From NCBI GenBank assembly GCA_947624225.1, contig CANQJF010000001.1, positions 1-64,000 of the forward strand: 64,000 bases of DNA. The letters are read 5' to 3'. Below are positions 14,846-23,000 of this stretch, in pieces. Origin of the DNA: an uncultured Clostridia bacterium. GTDB lineage: Bacteria; Bacillota; Clostridia; Christensenellales; Borkfalkiaceae. Each line of letters opens with the position of its first letter. Position 1 is the stretch's first letter. The notes below the pieces were generated by a model. It searched no databases and was not told the DNA's origin. It saw only the letters and a list, made by a program, of their open reading frames with translations. The position numbers and the translations under genes are program-made.

Positions 14846-16006
14846 ATGAAAAGGTTTTTTACGAGCGAGAGCGTAACGGAGGGGCACCCCGACAAGGTTT
14901 GCGATAAGATTTCCGACGGCATTCTCGATGAGATCTTGCGGCAGGACAAGAACGCCCGTTCGGCGGTGGAGTGCTGTGCCGCTTACAACACGCTCTTCAT
15001 CACGGGCGAGGTGAGCGGGAATATCCATGTGGATTACGAGGCTGTGGCGCGTCGCGTCATTCAAGAGATCGGATATCACCACGGAAGTTTTGCCTATGAT
15101 GCCTGCAATGTGATCTCGCTCGTACACGGGCAGTCTGCCGACATTGCCCTCGGTGTGGACGCCTCCGTGGAGAAGAAAGCGGGGGGCGATGAACTCGATA
15201 CGCTCGGGGCGGGCGACCAGGGCATGATGTTCGGCTATGCGTGCCGCGAGACGGAGGAGCTCATGCCACTTCCCGTCATGCTCGCGCACAAACTTGCAGA
15301 GCGGCTGGCCTCTCTTCGCAAGAGCAGGGAGCTCTCCTATCTTCGCCCCGACGGCAAGACACAGGTCACCGTGGAATACGAGGGCAAGACGCCCGTGCGC
15401 GTGGATTCCATCGTCATCTCCACCCAACACAAGGAGACGGTTTCGCAGGAGCAGATCCACCGCGACGTGAAGGAGCTGGTCGTCAAAGCCGTCATCCCGG
15501 CAAGATTTTTGGATGAAAACACCAAGTATTACATCAACCCCACGGGTCGGTTCACCATAGGCGGCCCGGAGGGGGATTCCGGTCTCACAGGCAGAAAGAT
15601 CGTGGTGGATACATATGGGGGCAGGTGTGCGCACGGCGGCGGCGCCTTTTCGGGAAAGGATCCGACCAAAGTCGACAGGAGCGCGGCCTACATGGCGCGC
15701 TATGTCTGCAAGAATCTCGTTGCGGCGGGGCTTTGCGACGAGGCGGAGCTCGAAATCGCCTATGCCATCGGTGTCGCAAATCCGGTCTCCATCTTCATCG
15801 ATACTTTCGGCACGGGCAAACTTCCCGATGATCGGCTTGCCGACATCGTGGAGAAAGAGTTCGATCTTCGCCCCGCGGCCATCATCGAGACGTTGGATCT
15901 CCGTCGGCCCATCTATTCGGAGACGGCCGCATACGGCCACTTCGGGAGGGAAAATTTCCCGTGGGAGCGGTGCGACCGCATTTCCGATCTCAAAAAATAT
16001 CTCTGA
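14846..16006 (+). CDS. metK: S-adenosylmethionine synthase
   Basis: A 386-residue enzyme that makes SAM from methionine and ATP. The N-terminus [20 protein letters not shown] has the ATP/methionine-binding His and Asp. [13 protein letters not shown] and [18 protein letters not shown] are further family signatures, and the length is normal. Start ATG 14846 was preferred to TTG 14840 because GGAG is better spaced. It is monocistronic in appearance, with its own sigma-A promoter, and diverges from a SAM-using radical enzyme. No S-box or other riboswitch was recognised in the 30-nt leader. Confidence 0.97.
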   Translation: MKRFFTSESVTEGHPDKVCDKISDGILDEILRQDKNARSAVECCAAYNTLFITGEVSGNIHVDYEAVARRVIQEIGYHHGSFAYDACNVISLVHGQSADIALGVDASVEKKAGGDELDTLGAGDQGMMFGYACRETEELMPLPVMLAHKLAERLASLRKSRELSYLRPDGKTQVTVEYEGKTPVRVDSIVISTQHKETVSQEQIHRDVKELVVKAVIPARFLDENTKYYINPTGRFTIGGPEGDSGLTGRKIVVDTYGGRCAHGGGAFSGKDPTKVDRSAAYMARYVCKNLVAAGLCDEAELEIAYAIGVANPVSIFIDTFGTGKLPDDRLADIVEKEFDLRPAAIIETLDLRRPIYSETAAYGHFGRENFPWERCDRISDLKKYL

Positions 16007-16036
16007 GCTAAAACATCTCCCAAGACGTCATCGGAG

Positions 16037-16050
16037 CATACCATGTCCGC
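16037..16050 (+). repeat. Copy of a recurring 14-mer
   Basis: CATACCATGTCCGC, between metK and bioY, is one of several near-identical copies scattered through the window (also 28648, 38493, 54525 and others). Its role is unknown. Confidence 0.45.
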
Positions 16051-16077
16051 GAATACACCGTCAAAATACAAAAAACT

Positions 16078-16632
16078 ATGAAAACCGTCACAAGGAAAAG
16101 CATCGCGCGTGAGTGCGCGTATATTGCGCTTGCCGTTTGCCTCATCACCGTCTGCGCGTGGATCTCCTTTCCGATTGGCGCGGTGCCCGTCACGCTGCAA
16201 ACATTTGCCGTCTGTTTTACGGGGGCGCTCTTCGGCTGGAAGCGGGGGATCCCGGCGATCTTGATTTATATTTTTATGGGGCTGATCGGCATCCCCGTCT
16301 TTTCCGGGTTCAAAGCGGGGGGAGCTGCGCTCTTCGGCCCCACGGGAGGGTACATCTTCGGATTCATCTTTGCCGCTCTGATCCCCTCGCTCGCAAAGTT
16401 TATCCCGGTGAAGCGCGCCGCGGCGCGGTGCGCCGTATTCTATTCTGCAAACATTTTGGGCCTTGCCGTCTGCTATTTTTTCGGCACGGTCTGGTTTGTG
16501 CTGATGTACAAATGCACGGTGGCATACGCTTTGATGCTGTGCGTCGTGCCATTTCTCGTGCCCGATTTCATCAAGCTCTTTCTTGCCGCGGTGCTCGCCG
16601 TGCGGTTGGAGCGGTATCTTTCGCCCGTCTGA
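16078..16632 (+). CDS. bioY: BioY-type biotin transporter (ECF S component)
   Basis: A 184-residue membrane protein with about six hydrophobic segments. The family phrases FPIGAVPVTLQTFAVCFTGA and LFGPTGGYIFGF identify BioY, the biotin-binding S component of energy-coupling-factor importers. No ECF ATPase or T component is nearby, so it probably shares a distant ECF module. The biotin ligase gene (birA) lies about 41 kb away. No good ribosome site precedes the ATG, and the gene begins 71 bp after metK, so it may be read from metK. Confidence 0.92.
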   Translation: MKTVTRKSIARECAYIALAVCLITVCAWISFPIGAVPVTLQTFAVCFTGALFGWKRGIPAILIYIFMGLIGIPVFSGFKAGGAALFGPTGGYIFGFIFAALIPSLAKFIPVKRAAARCAVFYSANILGLAVCYFFGTVWFVLMYKCTVAYALMLCVVPFLVPDFIKLFLAAVLAVRLERYLSPV

Positions 16633-16702
16633 CGCCCGTCTGACATTCTTCTGACGCCCGCTCCTCCCCATGCAGGCTCAATTTAAGCAAGGAGGATAAG
16701 GC

Positions 16703-16786
16703 GTGTTGCTTTATTTATCGCGTTACTTTATTTTAAAGAAAAGGAGACGGATCGTCATGCGAAAGTCGTCGTCGCGGTGTTTTTGA
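16703..16786 (+). CDS. Possible 27-residue basic peptide
   Basis: A GTG start 7 nt after a full AAGGAGG site opens a frame beginning LLYLSRYFILKKRRR after the start Met and ending SSSRCF. It has a hydrophobic start and a strongly basic middle, like small membrane-surface peptides. It lies alone in a 250-bp gap after bioY. No homologue is recognised. Confidence 0.35.
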   Translation: MLLYLSRYFILKKRRRIVMRKSSSRCF

Positions 16787-16858
16787 ATAAGAGCATAACA
16801 TATTCACTCCTTTATTTTCTCAATGCTTTATTTATCCGGAAGTCCTTTGAAATAGGTA

Positions 16859-16884
16859 CAAAAAACCCTTGCCTTGGCAAGGGT
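16859..16884 (-). terminator. Terminator of the XRE repressor gene
   Basis: ACCCTTGCC (16865-16873) pairs perfectly with GGCAAGGGT (16876-16884). On the minus strand it is followed by six T residues, and it overlaps the stop codon. Confidence 0.85.
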
Positions 16885-17093
16885 CATATTTTTTCATCGA
16901 GCAAATAATCGGTAGAAACTTCGAAAAATTTTGCAATCTTCAAAAGATCGTCTAGGTTAGGTTCACGGCTTCCGCACTCCCAAAAACTTATTGTTTGATT
17001 ACACACACCAAACACCTCCCCCAACGCACGTTGCGAAAGTCCTCGTTCGAGTCGCAATTCTCGTAATCGTTTTCCGAAAGTGTTTCCTACCAT
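16884..17093 (-). CDS. Cro/CI-like XRE repressor
   Basis: A 69-residue, single-domain HTH protein: RLRELRLERGLSQRALGEVF, then NQTISFWECGSREPNLDDLL and a short tail VSTDYLLDEKI. Its size and layout match small phage-like or housekeeping XRE regulators that bind as dimers. It is divergent from a lipoprotein gene, and an inverted repeat fills the spacer of the shared promoter region, so it very likely represses that gene and perhaps itself. The -10 TAAAAT is 6 nt from the ATG and no ribosome site is seen. Base composition is AT-rich compared with its neighbours, suggesting an acquired mini-island. Confidence 0.9.
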   Translation of the reverse strand: MVGNTFGKRLRELRLERGLSQRALGEVFGVCNQTISFWECGSREPNLDDLLKIAKFFEVSTDYLLDEKI

Positions 17094-17155
17094 AAAAATA
17101 TTTTACAACGATTTGTAGGAAAATACTTGACTTCCTACTTTTTGTAGGATATAAT
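17085..17155 (+). promoter_or_regulatory. Lipoprotein promoter with palindromic operator
   Basis: TTGACT (17127-17132) and TATAAT (17150-17155) are 17 bp apart, and the whole spacer is TCCTACTTTTTGTAGGA, an inverted repeat of TCCTAC/GTAGGA. Extra half-sites are GTAGGA at 17115-17120 and TCCTAC at 17085-17090, the last inside the first codons of the repressor gene. This is what a dimeric XRE repressor site should look like. Confidence 0.75.
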
Positions 17156-17189
17156 ACATTTATCAAACTTACACAAGGAGAAGTATATT

Positions 17190-17747
17190 ATGGAACGTTC
17201 AAGAATGAGGCTTTTGACTTGCTTACTCTTGGCATTTGCTCTGTGTTTGCCGATTTTTTTCGCAGTCGGTTGCAGCACGGGCGAGACGAATGATACGGAA
17301 GGCGGCAATACGACCGAACAAACGGATGGCGGTAATACAACCAAACCGACAGATGATACTGTTTCGATTGGCAAATTTTACGATGCGGTCGTGGAATCAC
17401 AGACCCGTTTAAACAATGTAGCCGACACGATCTATAATTATTGGTATGATGCAATTTACGAGGATGAATATAGCGGAAGTATAGATCTTGCAATCGCATT
17501 TGCGATGTCTGATTGTAAGGAAGATATCAATTTTATTAAAACAAACGAAACAAGTATTCAATCGCTTTATAAGATCGTGCGTGATTCCGAATTAAAGAGT
17601 GAGGTAAAAGAGGTCATGACCGCATATAGCGATTATTATGAATTTGTTATAAATGTCAGTGGATCTTTCAAAACTTATTCGGAAAACAAAGAAACATATA
17701 AAAAAGCGCTTGCAACAGCTTTGAAACATCTTTTTATGGAGCTGTAA
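17190..17747 (+). CDS. Small secreted lipoprotein of unknown function
   Basis: A 185-residue protein with a lipoprotein signal: basic MERSRMR, a hydrophobic run, and lipobox FAVGC, so the mature form is probably attached to the outer membrane leaflet. A Thr/Asn/Gly-rich linker with repeats (GGNTTEQTDGGNTTKPTD) follows, then an acidic helical domain (about 65-185). No family was recognised. ATG 17190 follows AAGGAG. Its AT-rich codon use resembles the neighbouring repressor and differs from the GC-rich flanks, so the pair probably arrived together. Confidence 0.8.
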   Translation: MERSRMRLLTCLLLAFALCLPIFFAVGCSTGETNDTEGGNTTEQTDGGNTTKPTDDTVSIGKFYDAVVESQTRLNNVADTIYNYWYDAIYEDEYSGSIDLAIAFAMSDCKEDINFIKTNETSIQSLYKIVRDSELKSEVKEVMTAYSDYYEFVINVSGSFKTYSENKETYKKALATALKHLFMEL

Positions 17748-17768
17748 GTGAATTTTTCACACTCTTTG

Positions 17769-17798
17769 ACGGGCAGTCGAAACGGCTGTCCGTTTTTT
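17769..17798 (+). terminator. Terminator after the lipoprotein gene
   Basis: ACGGGCAGTCG pairs with CGGCTGTCCGT (two G-U pairs) around AAA... and is followed by six T residues. Confidence 0.85.
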
Positions 17799-17881
17799 CA
17801 TGCGTATTGAGCTGATAAGTACAATTCGCAAGCTGTATGGGGAGGTATTTTGATAAAACATATTTTTTCTATAAAAAAATC

Positions 17882-17910
17882 TTGATTCTCGGGGAAAAAT
17901 GTGCTATAAT
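17882..17910 (+). promoter_or_regulatory. Promoter of the secreted GH51 gene
   Basis: TTGATT (17882-17887) and TATAAT (17905-17910) with a 17-bp spacer. AAGGGGGG lies about 7 nt before the ATG at 17941. Confidence 0.85.
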
Positions 17911-17940
17911 TTTTACAATCATTCCTAAGGGGGGACAAAC

Positions 17941-20262
17941 ATGAAAAAACTACTCACCGCATGCCTTGCGGGCGCCGTGGCTTGCACGATCGCTTTCGGG
18001 GCAGCTGCCTGTGGACCGCAGGCCGATCTCGACGGCAAAACTTTCGGCGACGCCGTGCTTACCGTCAAGGCAAGTCCGGTCAGCGAAGCTGTCGACATCT
18101 CCGATCTCCTGTTCGGGCTCTTTCTCGAGGACATCAACTTTGCCTCTTACGGCCTCGACGACAACATGGTTGCCAACGGCAATTTCGAGGCGCTTACCGA
18201 TGGCTCCGTGCCCGCTTTCGGCAATTCTTGGTCGTCCGTCTCGGGTGCAACGTTCACCGTCGGCGAGACAGACGGCATATTTGCCAACCATGCCGACTAT
18301 CACAATACGGCCAACAAGACCAACGTCAATCCGCACTATGCCCAGGTCGTTGTGACGGCGGCAGGCGGCGGCATCTCCAATGCGGGTTACAGACAGGTGC
18401 CCATGGCTTTCAGCCGCGGCGAAAAATACAAGTTCTCCGCATTTGTTAAGGCTGAAAAGGCGGCCAAAATGACGGTCAAGGCGACAAACGGGACCATGAC
18501 TTTCATCGATGAAGAGATCTCCGTGCCGCAGGGCACCGAGTGGATCAAATATGAGAGAACTGTCTCGGCCAGCAACACGGGTGCCGAGAACACCAAGCTC
18601 GAAATCACTTTCGATACGGCCGGCACGTACTATGTGGACGCCGTCCAGCTCGAAACGATGGATTCCACGCTTGGCTTCAAGAATTATATCTACAACGCCA
18701 TCAAGGATCTTTCGCCCAAGTTCATGCGCTTCCCGGGCGGCTGCATCATCGAGGGCGACAACTCCAATAAGGACGAGAACGGCGAGTGTGTCGAAGTCTA
18801 TGATTGGAAGAACTCCATCGGCGCCGTGCAGAACGGGCCCAATGCGGGCGACGACACCGTGCCTGCTTTCACCTACAAGCTGGATACCGACGGCACCGCC
18901 CGGGAGACCACGACATACGGCGAGTGGGTGACCCGCACCAACAACTATGACCTCTGGGGCTACAACATGGATTACGGCCTCGGCTTCTATGAATACTTCC
19001 TGCTCTGTGAGAGCATCGGCGCCAGCCCTGTGCCCATTGTCAATTGCGGCCTCTCCGACCAAGGCGGTGCGGCAGCGGCCAGCCACCGCGGAACGGACAT
19101 GTACGGCCGTCACGGGAAGAAAGTGCCCGATTACATTCAGGATGCCCTCAACCTCATCGAGTTCGCCAACGGCGACACGACGACCAAGTGGGGGAAGATC
19201 CGCTCCGATCTCGGCCATCCCGAGCCTTTCAACTTGAAATATATCGGCATCGGCAACGAGCAGTTCGGGTCCACCTATTTCAGCTACTATCAGCAGTTCC
19301 TCGAAGCCTTCCGTCCGCTTCAAATCTCCAATGCCGCGGTCTATGGCGGCGTCGAGCCCATCGTCGGAAACGGCATGGTGTTCTCCGATTGCGAATACGG
19401 TCCTTCTCCCGCCAACAACGTCGCCAACACCGCCGCACAGGCCTACAAGAGCACCGGCAAGATCTCCAAGATCTCAGAATACGGCGTCGTCGACCATCAC
19501 TACTACATGGGATATCTCGATTTCTTCCACTTCGCGACTGATCTCAACTGCATCTACGACAAATATTCCCGCGAAAGAGAGACGGGCTACAAAGTGTTCG
19601 TAGGCGAGTATTCCGCAAACTGTGCAACGGCTTATTACGGCACTTCCAGCGCTTCCAAGACCAATACATGGGTCTCCGCGCTCTCCGAGGCGGCCTACAT
19701 GACGGCGCTCGAACGCAACGGCGACGTCATCGATCTCGCGGCCTATGCGCCCATGTTCGGTGTCTCCAACGGCAAGATGCGCGACGATACCGTCAACCAG
19801 TGGGCTGTGGATATGATGTATTTCACCAATACGGACATCCTGCTCTCGCCCAACTATTATGTTCAGCAGCTCTTCATGAAGAACTCCGGGACGAGATACT
19901 TGAAGTCGCAAATGACGGATATCGCGGACGACTATGCCTATGACATGCCCTTGGATGGCGTGCGGGTAGATCTTCTCTACCAAGCTGTCACCTATGACGA
20001 AGCGACGGGCGACATCATTGTGAAGATCGTCAACGCGGGCGAGGATCCCTTAAAGGTCAACTTCGATCTCTCGGGCGCATCCGTCAAGTCTGTCGCGGAC
20101 GCCACCATCTTGGAGGGCGCTTACGGATTGGAGAGCATCAACCAATTCGGCGAGGACGGGTATGAAGTGCTGCCCCGCTCTTTCACCATCGGCGTCTCCT
20201 CGACGTTCGGATACGAAGTGCCTGCAACGAGCGTAACGGCCATTCGCATCCACACGAAATAA
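17941..20262 (+). CDS. Secreted alpha-L-arabinofuranosidase lipoprotein (GH51-like)
   Basis: A 773-residue enzyme predicted to release arabinose from plant arabinan or arabinoxylan at the cell surface. The signal peptide ends at lipobox-like GAAAC (Cys24). The LFGLFLEDINFASYGLDDNM stretch matches the start of the GH51 catalytic domain. A carbohydrate-binding-module-like insertion (about 90-240, ending YYVDAVQLE) follows. The catalytic part has FMRFPGGCIIEGDN, acid/base Glu in IGIGNEQFG and the probable nucleophile Glu in FVGEYSAN. A C-terminal beta domain closes it. It stands alone under its own promoter and complements the intracellular GH51 at 54041. Confidence 0.9.
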   Translation: MKKLLTACLAGAVACTIAFGAAACGPQADLDGKTFGDAVLTVKASPVSEAVDISDLLFGLFLEDINFASYGLDDNMVANGNFEALTDGSVPAFGNSWSSVSGATFTVGETDGIFANHADYHNTANKTNVNPHYAQVVVTAAGGGISNAGYRQVPMAFSRGEKYKFSAFVKAEKAAKMTVKATNGTMTFIDEEISVPQGTEWIKYERTVSASNTGAENTKLEITFDTAGTYYVDAVQLETMDSTLGFKNYIYNAIKDLSPKFMRFPGGCIIEGDNSNKDENGECVEVYDWKNSIGAVQNGPNAGDDTVPAFTYKLDTDGTARETTTYGEWVTRTNNYDLWGYNMDYGLGFYEYFLLCESIGASPVPIVNCGLSDQGGAAAASHRGTDMYGRHGKKVPDYIQDALNLIEFANGDTTTKWGKIRSDLGHPEPFNLKYIGIGNEQFGSTYFSYYQQFLEAFRPLQISNAAVYGGVEPIVGNGMVFSDCEYGPSPANNVANTAAQAYKSTGKISKISEYGVVDHHYYMGYLDFFHFATDLNCIYDKYSRERETGYKVFVGEYSANCATAYYGTSSASKTNTWVSALSEAAYMTALERNGDVIDLAAYAPMFGVSNGKMRDDTVNQWAVDMMYFTNTDILLSPNYYVQQLFMKNSGTRYLKSQMTDIADDYAYDMPLDGVRVDLLYQAVTYDEATGDIIVKIVNAGEDPLKVNFDLSGASVKSVADATILEGAYGLESINQFGEDGYEVLPRSFTIGVSSTFGYEVPATSVTAIRIHTK

Positions 20263-20349
20263 TCTTTCGCAAACGAATGGGGCGTGGGCGAATGCGGCGT
20301 GTATAAAACCTCCGGGTCGGCACATACTGCACACATCGGAGGTGAACGC

Positions 20350-20502
20350 ATGAGATTGAACTGTGGTGATGTCTGTCCCAAGACAGGCGCTTACAAGGTC
20401 ATCGATAAGAACGGCAGAGTCGTCAACACGATTTACGTCGGCGAAGGCGAGACGATGCCGCCCACGCAGTATTCTGATTGCCATTACGAATCGGAGTCCT
20501 AA
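20350..20502 (+). CDS. Small conserved-looking protein, 50 residues
   Basis: Starts MRLNCGDVCPKTGAYKVID with CGGAGG 8 nt upstream and continues KNGRVVNTIYVGEGETMPPT. The pattern C-P-x-x-G-x-Y, a middle G-x-V and a PPT turn resemble short YjzC-like proteins of Bacillota, but the function is unknown. A longer upstream frame start (20284) has no ribosome site. It follows the GH51 gene by 87 bp and may be read from the same promoter. Confidence 0.65.
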   Translation: MRLNCGDVCPKTGAYKVIDKNGRVVNTIYVGEGETMPPTQYSDCHYESES

Positions 20503-20563
20503 GAGAAACAGGGTTTTTCTTAAAATTTCGCGTATGGCGGAATACAAAACCGAAGATGAACAG

Positions 20564-20590
20564 AACGCCGCGGCAATGTTGCCACGGCGT
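20564..20590. terminator. Hairpin between convergent genes
   Basis: AACGCCGCGGCAA pairs with TTGCCACGGCGTT with a single mismatch around TG. It sits between the small + gene and the end of the aldo/keto reductase gene, so it probably ends both. Confidence 0.65.
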
Positions 20591-20607
20591 TCTCTTGTGC
20601 GTTTTCG

Positions 20608-21672
20608 TTATGCCTTGCAGATCGTTTCGATCTTTGCGAGCTCTTCCTCGGTAAAAGAGGGGTTGATCTTGATGTTGTCGAGGATCTGTGCGGAGGAGGA
20701 TGCCCCGACGATGACGGAGGAGACGGCCTTGTCTTTCAGCACCCACGAGAGGGCCATCTCCGCGAGCGTTTGGCCGCGCAGTTCGGCGACGTCGCGCAAA
20801 CTTTGCAACTTTTCGAGCAAGGCGGGCGTGAGGCGCTCTTCTTTGAGCGTGAAACTTTTCCGCATACGGCTGTCATCCGGGATGCCATAGCGATATTTAT
20901 CCGTCAAGAGCCCCTGTGCGAGGGGAGAATAGGCGATGATGCCGAATCCCTGCTGTGCGGCAAAGGCTTTGAGCCCGTTTTCCTCGATGGTGCGGTCGAG
21001 GAGATTGTAGCAGACCTGATGCAGGATGAAAGGGGTTTTCAGCTCGCGAAAGACGGCAACGGCCGCCTTTGTCTGCTCCAAATTATAGTTGGAGATGCCG
21101 ATGTAGAGCGCCTTTCCCTGCTCCACCAGACGGTGCAGGGCATAGCATGTCTCTTCGATGGGGGTGTTGGGGTCGGGCCGATGATGATAGAAGATGTCCA
21201 CATATTCCAGCCCGAGGCGTTTGAGGCTTTGGTCGAGGGAGGCCGTGAGATATTTTTTGCTCCCGCCGTCTCCGTAGGGGCCCTTCCACATGCCGAATCC
21301 CGCCTTGGTGGAGATGCACATCTCGTCGCGGTAGGAGGCAAAATTTTCATGAAGAATGCGCCCGAAATTTTCCTCCGCAGAGCCGCCGCGCGGCCCGTAA
21401 TTGTTGGCGAGGTCGAAGTGGCAAATGCCGTTGTCGAAAGCGGTGAAGATCATGTCCCGCATGAATTCGAAATTGTCCATGCTCCCGAAGTTGTGCCAAA
21501 GCCCGAGGGAGACCTCCGGCAGTTTGAGCCCGCTCGCACCAGCGCGGCGATAGTGCATGGCCTCTTTCTTGTAGCGCATCGGGTCAGGGATGCGTTCCTT
21601 GTTTTGCATGATGCGCTTAAAAGTGCTTTCGTCTATCTGCCTGCCGCCGATAAAAAGTTTCTTTTCATCCAT
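20608..21672 (-). CDS. Aldo/keto reductase
   Basis: A 354-residue NADPH-dependent reductase of the YghZ-like group. The catalytic tetrad is visible as Asp in HFDLANNYG, the following Tyr, Lys in ISTKAG and His in FYHHRPD. YIGISNYN and the C-terminal SSVIVGASS coenzyme loop also fit. The first 40 residues (MDEKKLFIGGRQIDEST...) are an unusual extension before the normal start near MHYRRAG. The upstream start was kept because GAGG lies 7 nt before ATG 21672. Physiological substrate unknown; related enzymes reduce glyceraldehyde-3-phosphate or methylglyoxal. Confidence 0.93.
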   Translation of the reverse strand: MDEKKLFIGGRQIDESTFKRIMQNKERIPDPMRYKKEAMHYRRAGASGLKLPEVSLGLWHNFGSMDNFEFMRDMIFTAFDNGICHFDLANNYGPRGGSAEENFGRILHENFASYRDEMCISTKAGFGMWKGPYGDGGSKKYLTASLDQSLKRLGLEYVDIFYHHRPDPNTPIEETCYALHRLVEQGKALYIGISNYNLEQTKAAVAVFRELKTPFILHQVCYNLLDRTIEENGLKAFAAQQGFGIIAYSPLAQGLLTDKYRYGIPDDSRMRKSFTLKEERLTPALLEKLQSLRDVAELRGQTLAEMALSWVLKDKAVSSVIVGASSSAQILDNIKINPSFTEEELAKIETICKA

Positions 21673-21822
21673 AATTTTGCCTCACGAGCAAGAATTTTCT
21701 ACTATGGTAGCACACGCGCGCGCGAAAGGCAAGCGCGGAAAGGACGTTTTATGCAATTTATTTTTGGTTGAACCAAACCCCGGCTCTTCGCATAGGATGA
21801 TAAAAAACGCGGGAGGTATCGG

Positions 21823-22284
21823 ATGCGGGAAATGTATCCGGAGACGATAGGGGAGGACAGCGCGGCGCTCAAACGCATCTCGCCGCTCTATGCCGGGCGG
21901 GGCAGTTTGCTCACCGCCGTCTTGCAATATGTCTACCAGACAGTGCGGGGAGAGGAGAAGTTGTTCGAGGTGCTCGCCGGTGAGGCGCTCTATGATTTTG
22001 AACTCTTGGGTTCGCTGATCCAAAAGTTGGGTGCGGACCCTGTTTTCACGGCTTGCCCGCCCTATCCGGTGTCCTATCACTCCGCGGCGGGCGTGGACTA
22101 TGCAAAGTCGGCGCATGCCATGCTTGCGGCGGATATTCGCATGGAGGAACGCCTCCTCGCGGGGTTTGAAAGTGCGCTGAGGACGCTCGAAAACCCCGGC
22201 GCGGCGGAGGTCATCGGTCGGCTCCGCGAAAATTGCATCTCCCGTCTCGGTCGGCTGAAACCGGCATGGGAGGCACAGCCCTAA
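21823..22284 (+). CDS. Ferritin-like four-helix protein with altered ligands
   Basis: A 153-residue helical protein resembling the ferritin-like/Mn-catalase-like proteins common in Clostridia: LLTAVLQYVYQTVRGEEKLFEVL, then EALYDFELLGSLIQKLGADPVF and AKSAHAMLAADIRMEERLLAGFE. In relatives the second and fourth helices carry E-x-x-H metal ligands; here those places read EALYDFE and ENCISRL, so a canonical di-metal site is doubtful. GGGAGG precedes the ATG. CATAGGATGA at 21789 could be a sporulation-type -10 element, which I cannot confirm. It overlaps the next, convergent gene by 4 bp. Confidence 0.55.
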   Translation: MREMYPETIGEDSAALKRISPLYAGRGSLLTAVLQYVYQTVRGEEKLFEVLAGEALYDFELLGSLIQKLGADPVFTACPPYPVSYHSAAGVDYAKSAHAMLAADIRMEERLLAGFESALRTLENPGAAEVIGRLRENCISRLGRLKPAWEAQP

Positions 22285-23000
22285 TTCCTCTCCGGCAAGA
22301 ATTTCCAGTAGCGCACGGGCATGTACCCGCGCAACTGTTTTAAGCGTTCGCGCGAGGGGATATTGACGCTCTCATAGTAGCTTTTCCACAGCGATTGCCA
22401 CGCCATCTCGTCCGCAGAGAGCACCACTTCCGCCCTGTCGAGCGGCGCGAGAAAGGTGTGCTCTCCGTCGTAGATGGCCGCCTTGCCGCGCTTCACGTCG
22501 TGGATGACAAAGGGATAGCTGCTCAGCCTTGCGCGAAAGTGGGGGACCAGCGCATCCGCGATATCGTGATCGGGGGAAATGGGGGCGTAGAGCGCCCCGC
22601 TCGCACACTCCATAAAGCGCACAAATCCGTGCATGCGGTGGATCTCCAATCCCACGCGGCGGATGCACGCGTCGGCCGCGGCAACGGCATCCTCGGCGAG
22701 CATCGCTTTGATGGGCTCCCCCCGTGAAGCAAGCAGACGGAAGTAATCAAAGGCCACCATGTCTCGATCTTCGTCTCCGCTTCTCAATAAAGTACATAAG
22801 TCGACCATACTGTTCGGGTCGATTTCCAAAAGCCGTTTTTCTGTCCTTGCCGCGCGCTCGGGATCCGTCTGCACAAAGCGTGCCTCCTGCCCGATGGTGA
22901 GCTGTTTGCTGCCGCAAGTGAGGACGGCGTTTTCATCGTGATAGGCGAGCAGAAAGGCAGTCAAAAAGGCATTTTTGCTGCCGTCATAGAAGTAGATCAC
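22281..23000 (-). CDS. DUF4130-family (TIGR03915-like) DNA-metabolism protein
   Basis: A 239-residue protein beginning MIYFYDGSKNAFLTAFLLAY and ending LRGYMPVRYWKFLPERN, which is the pattern of the SAM-associated DUF4130 family. These are encoded beside a dedicated radical SAM protein, as here, with a 4-bp ATGA overlap. The pair is annotated in many Clostridia as putative DNA modification or repair, and the chemistry is unproven. The conserved MHGFVRFMECASGALYAPI and PHFRARLSSYPFVIHD segments probably form the active region. Confidence 0.88.
   Translation of the reverse strand: MIYFYDGSKNAFLTAFLLAYHDENAVLTCGSKQLTIGQEARFVQTDPERAARTEKRLLEIDPNSMVDLCTLLRSGDEDRDMVAFDYFRLLASRGEPIKAMLAEDAVAAADACIRRVGLEIHRMHGFVRFMECASGALYAPISPDHDIADALVPHFRARLSSYPFVIHDVKRGKAAIYDGEHTFLAPLDRAEVVLSADEMAWQSLWKSYYESVNIPSRERLKQLRGYMPVRYWKFLPERN

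Noticed and set aside
14735-15940. N-terminal extension of the PflX-like frame through metK
   Set aside because: The extension is antisense to metK. The true start at 14734 begins the conserved Cys motifs and is preceded by a clean promoter.
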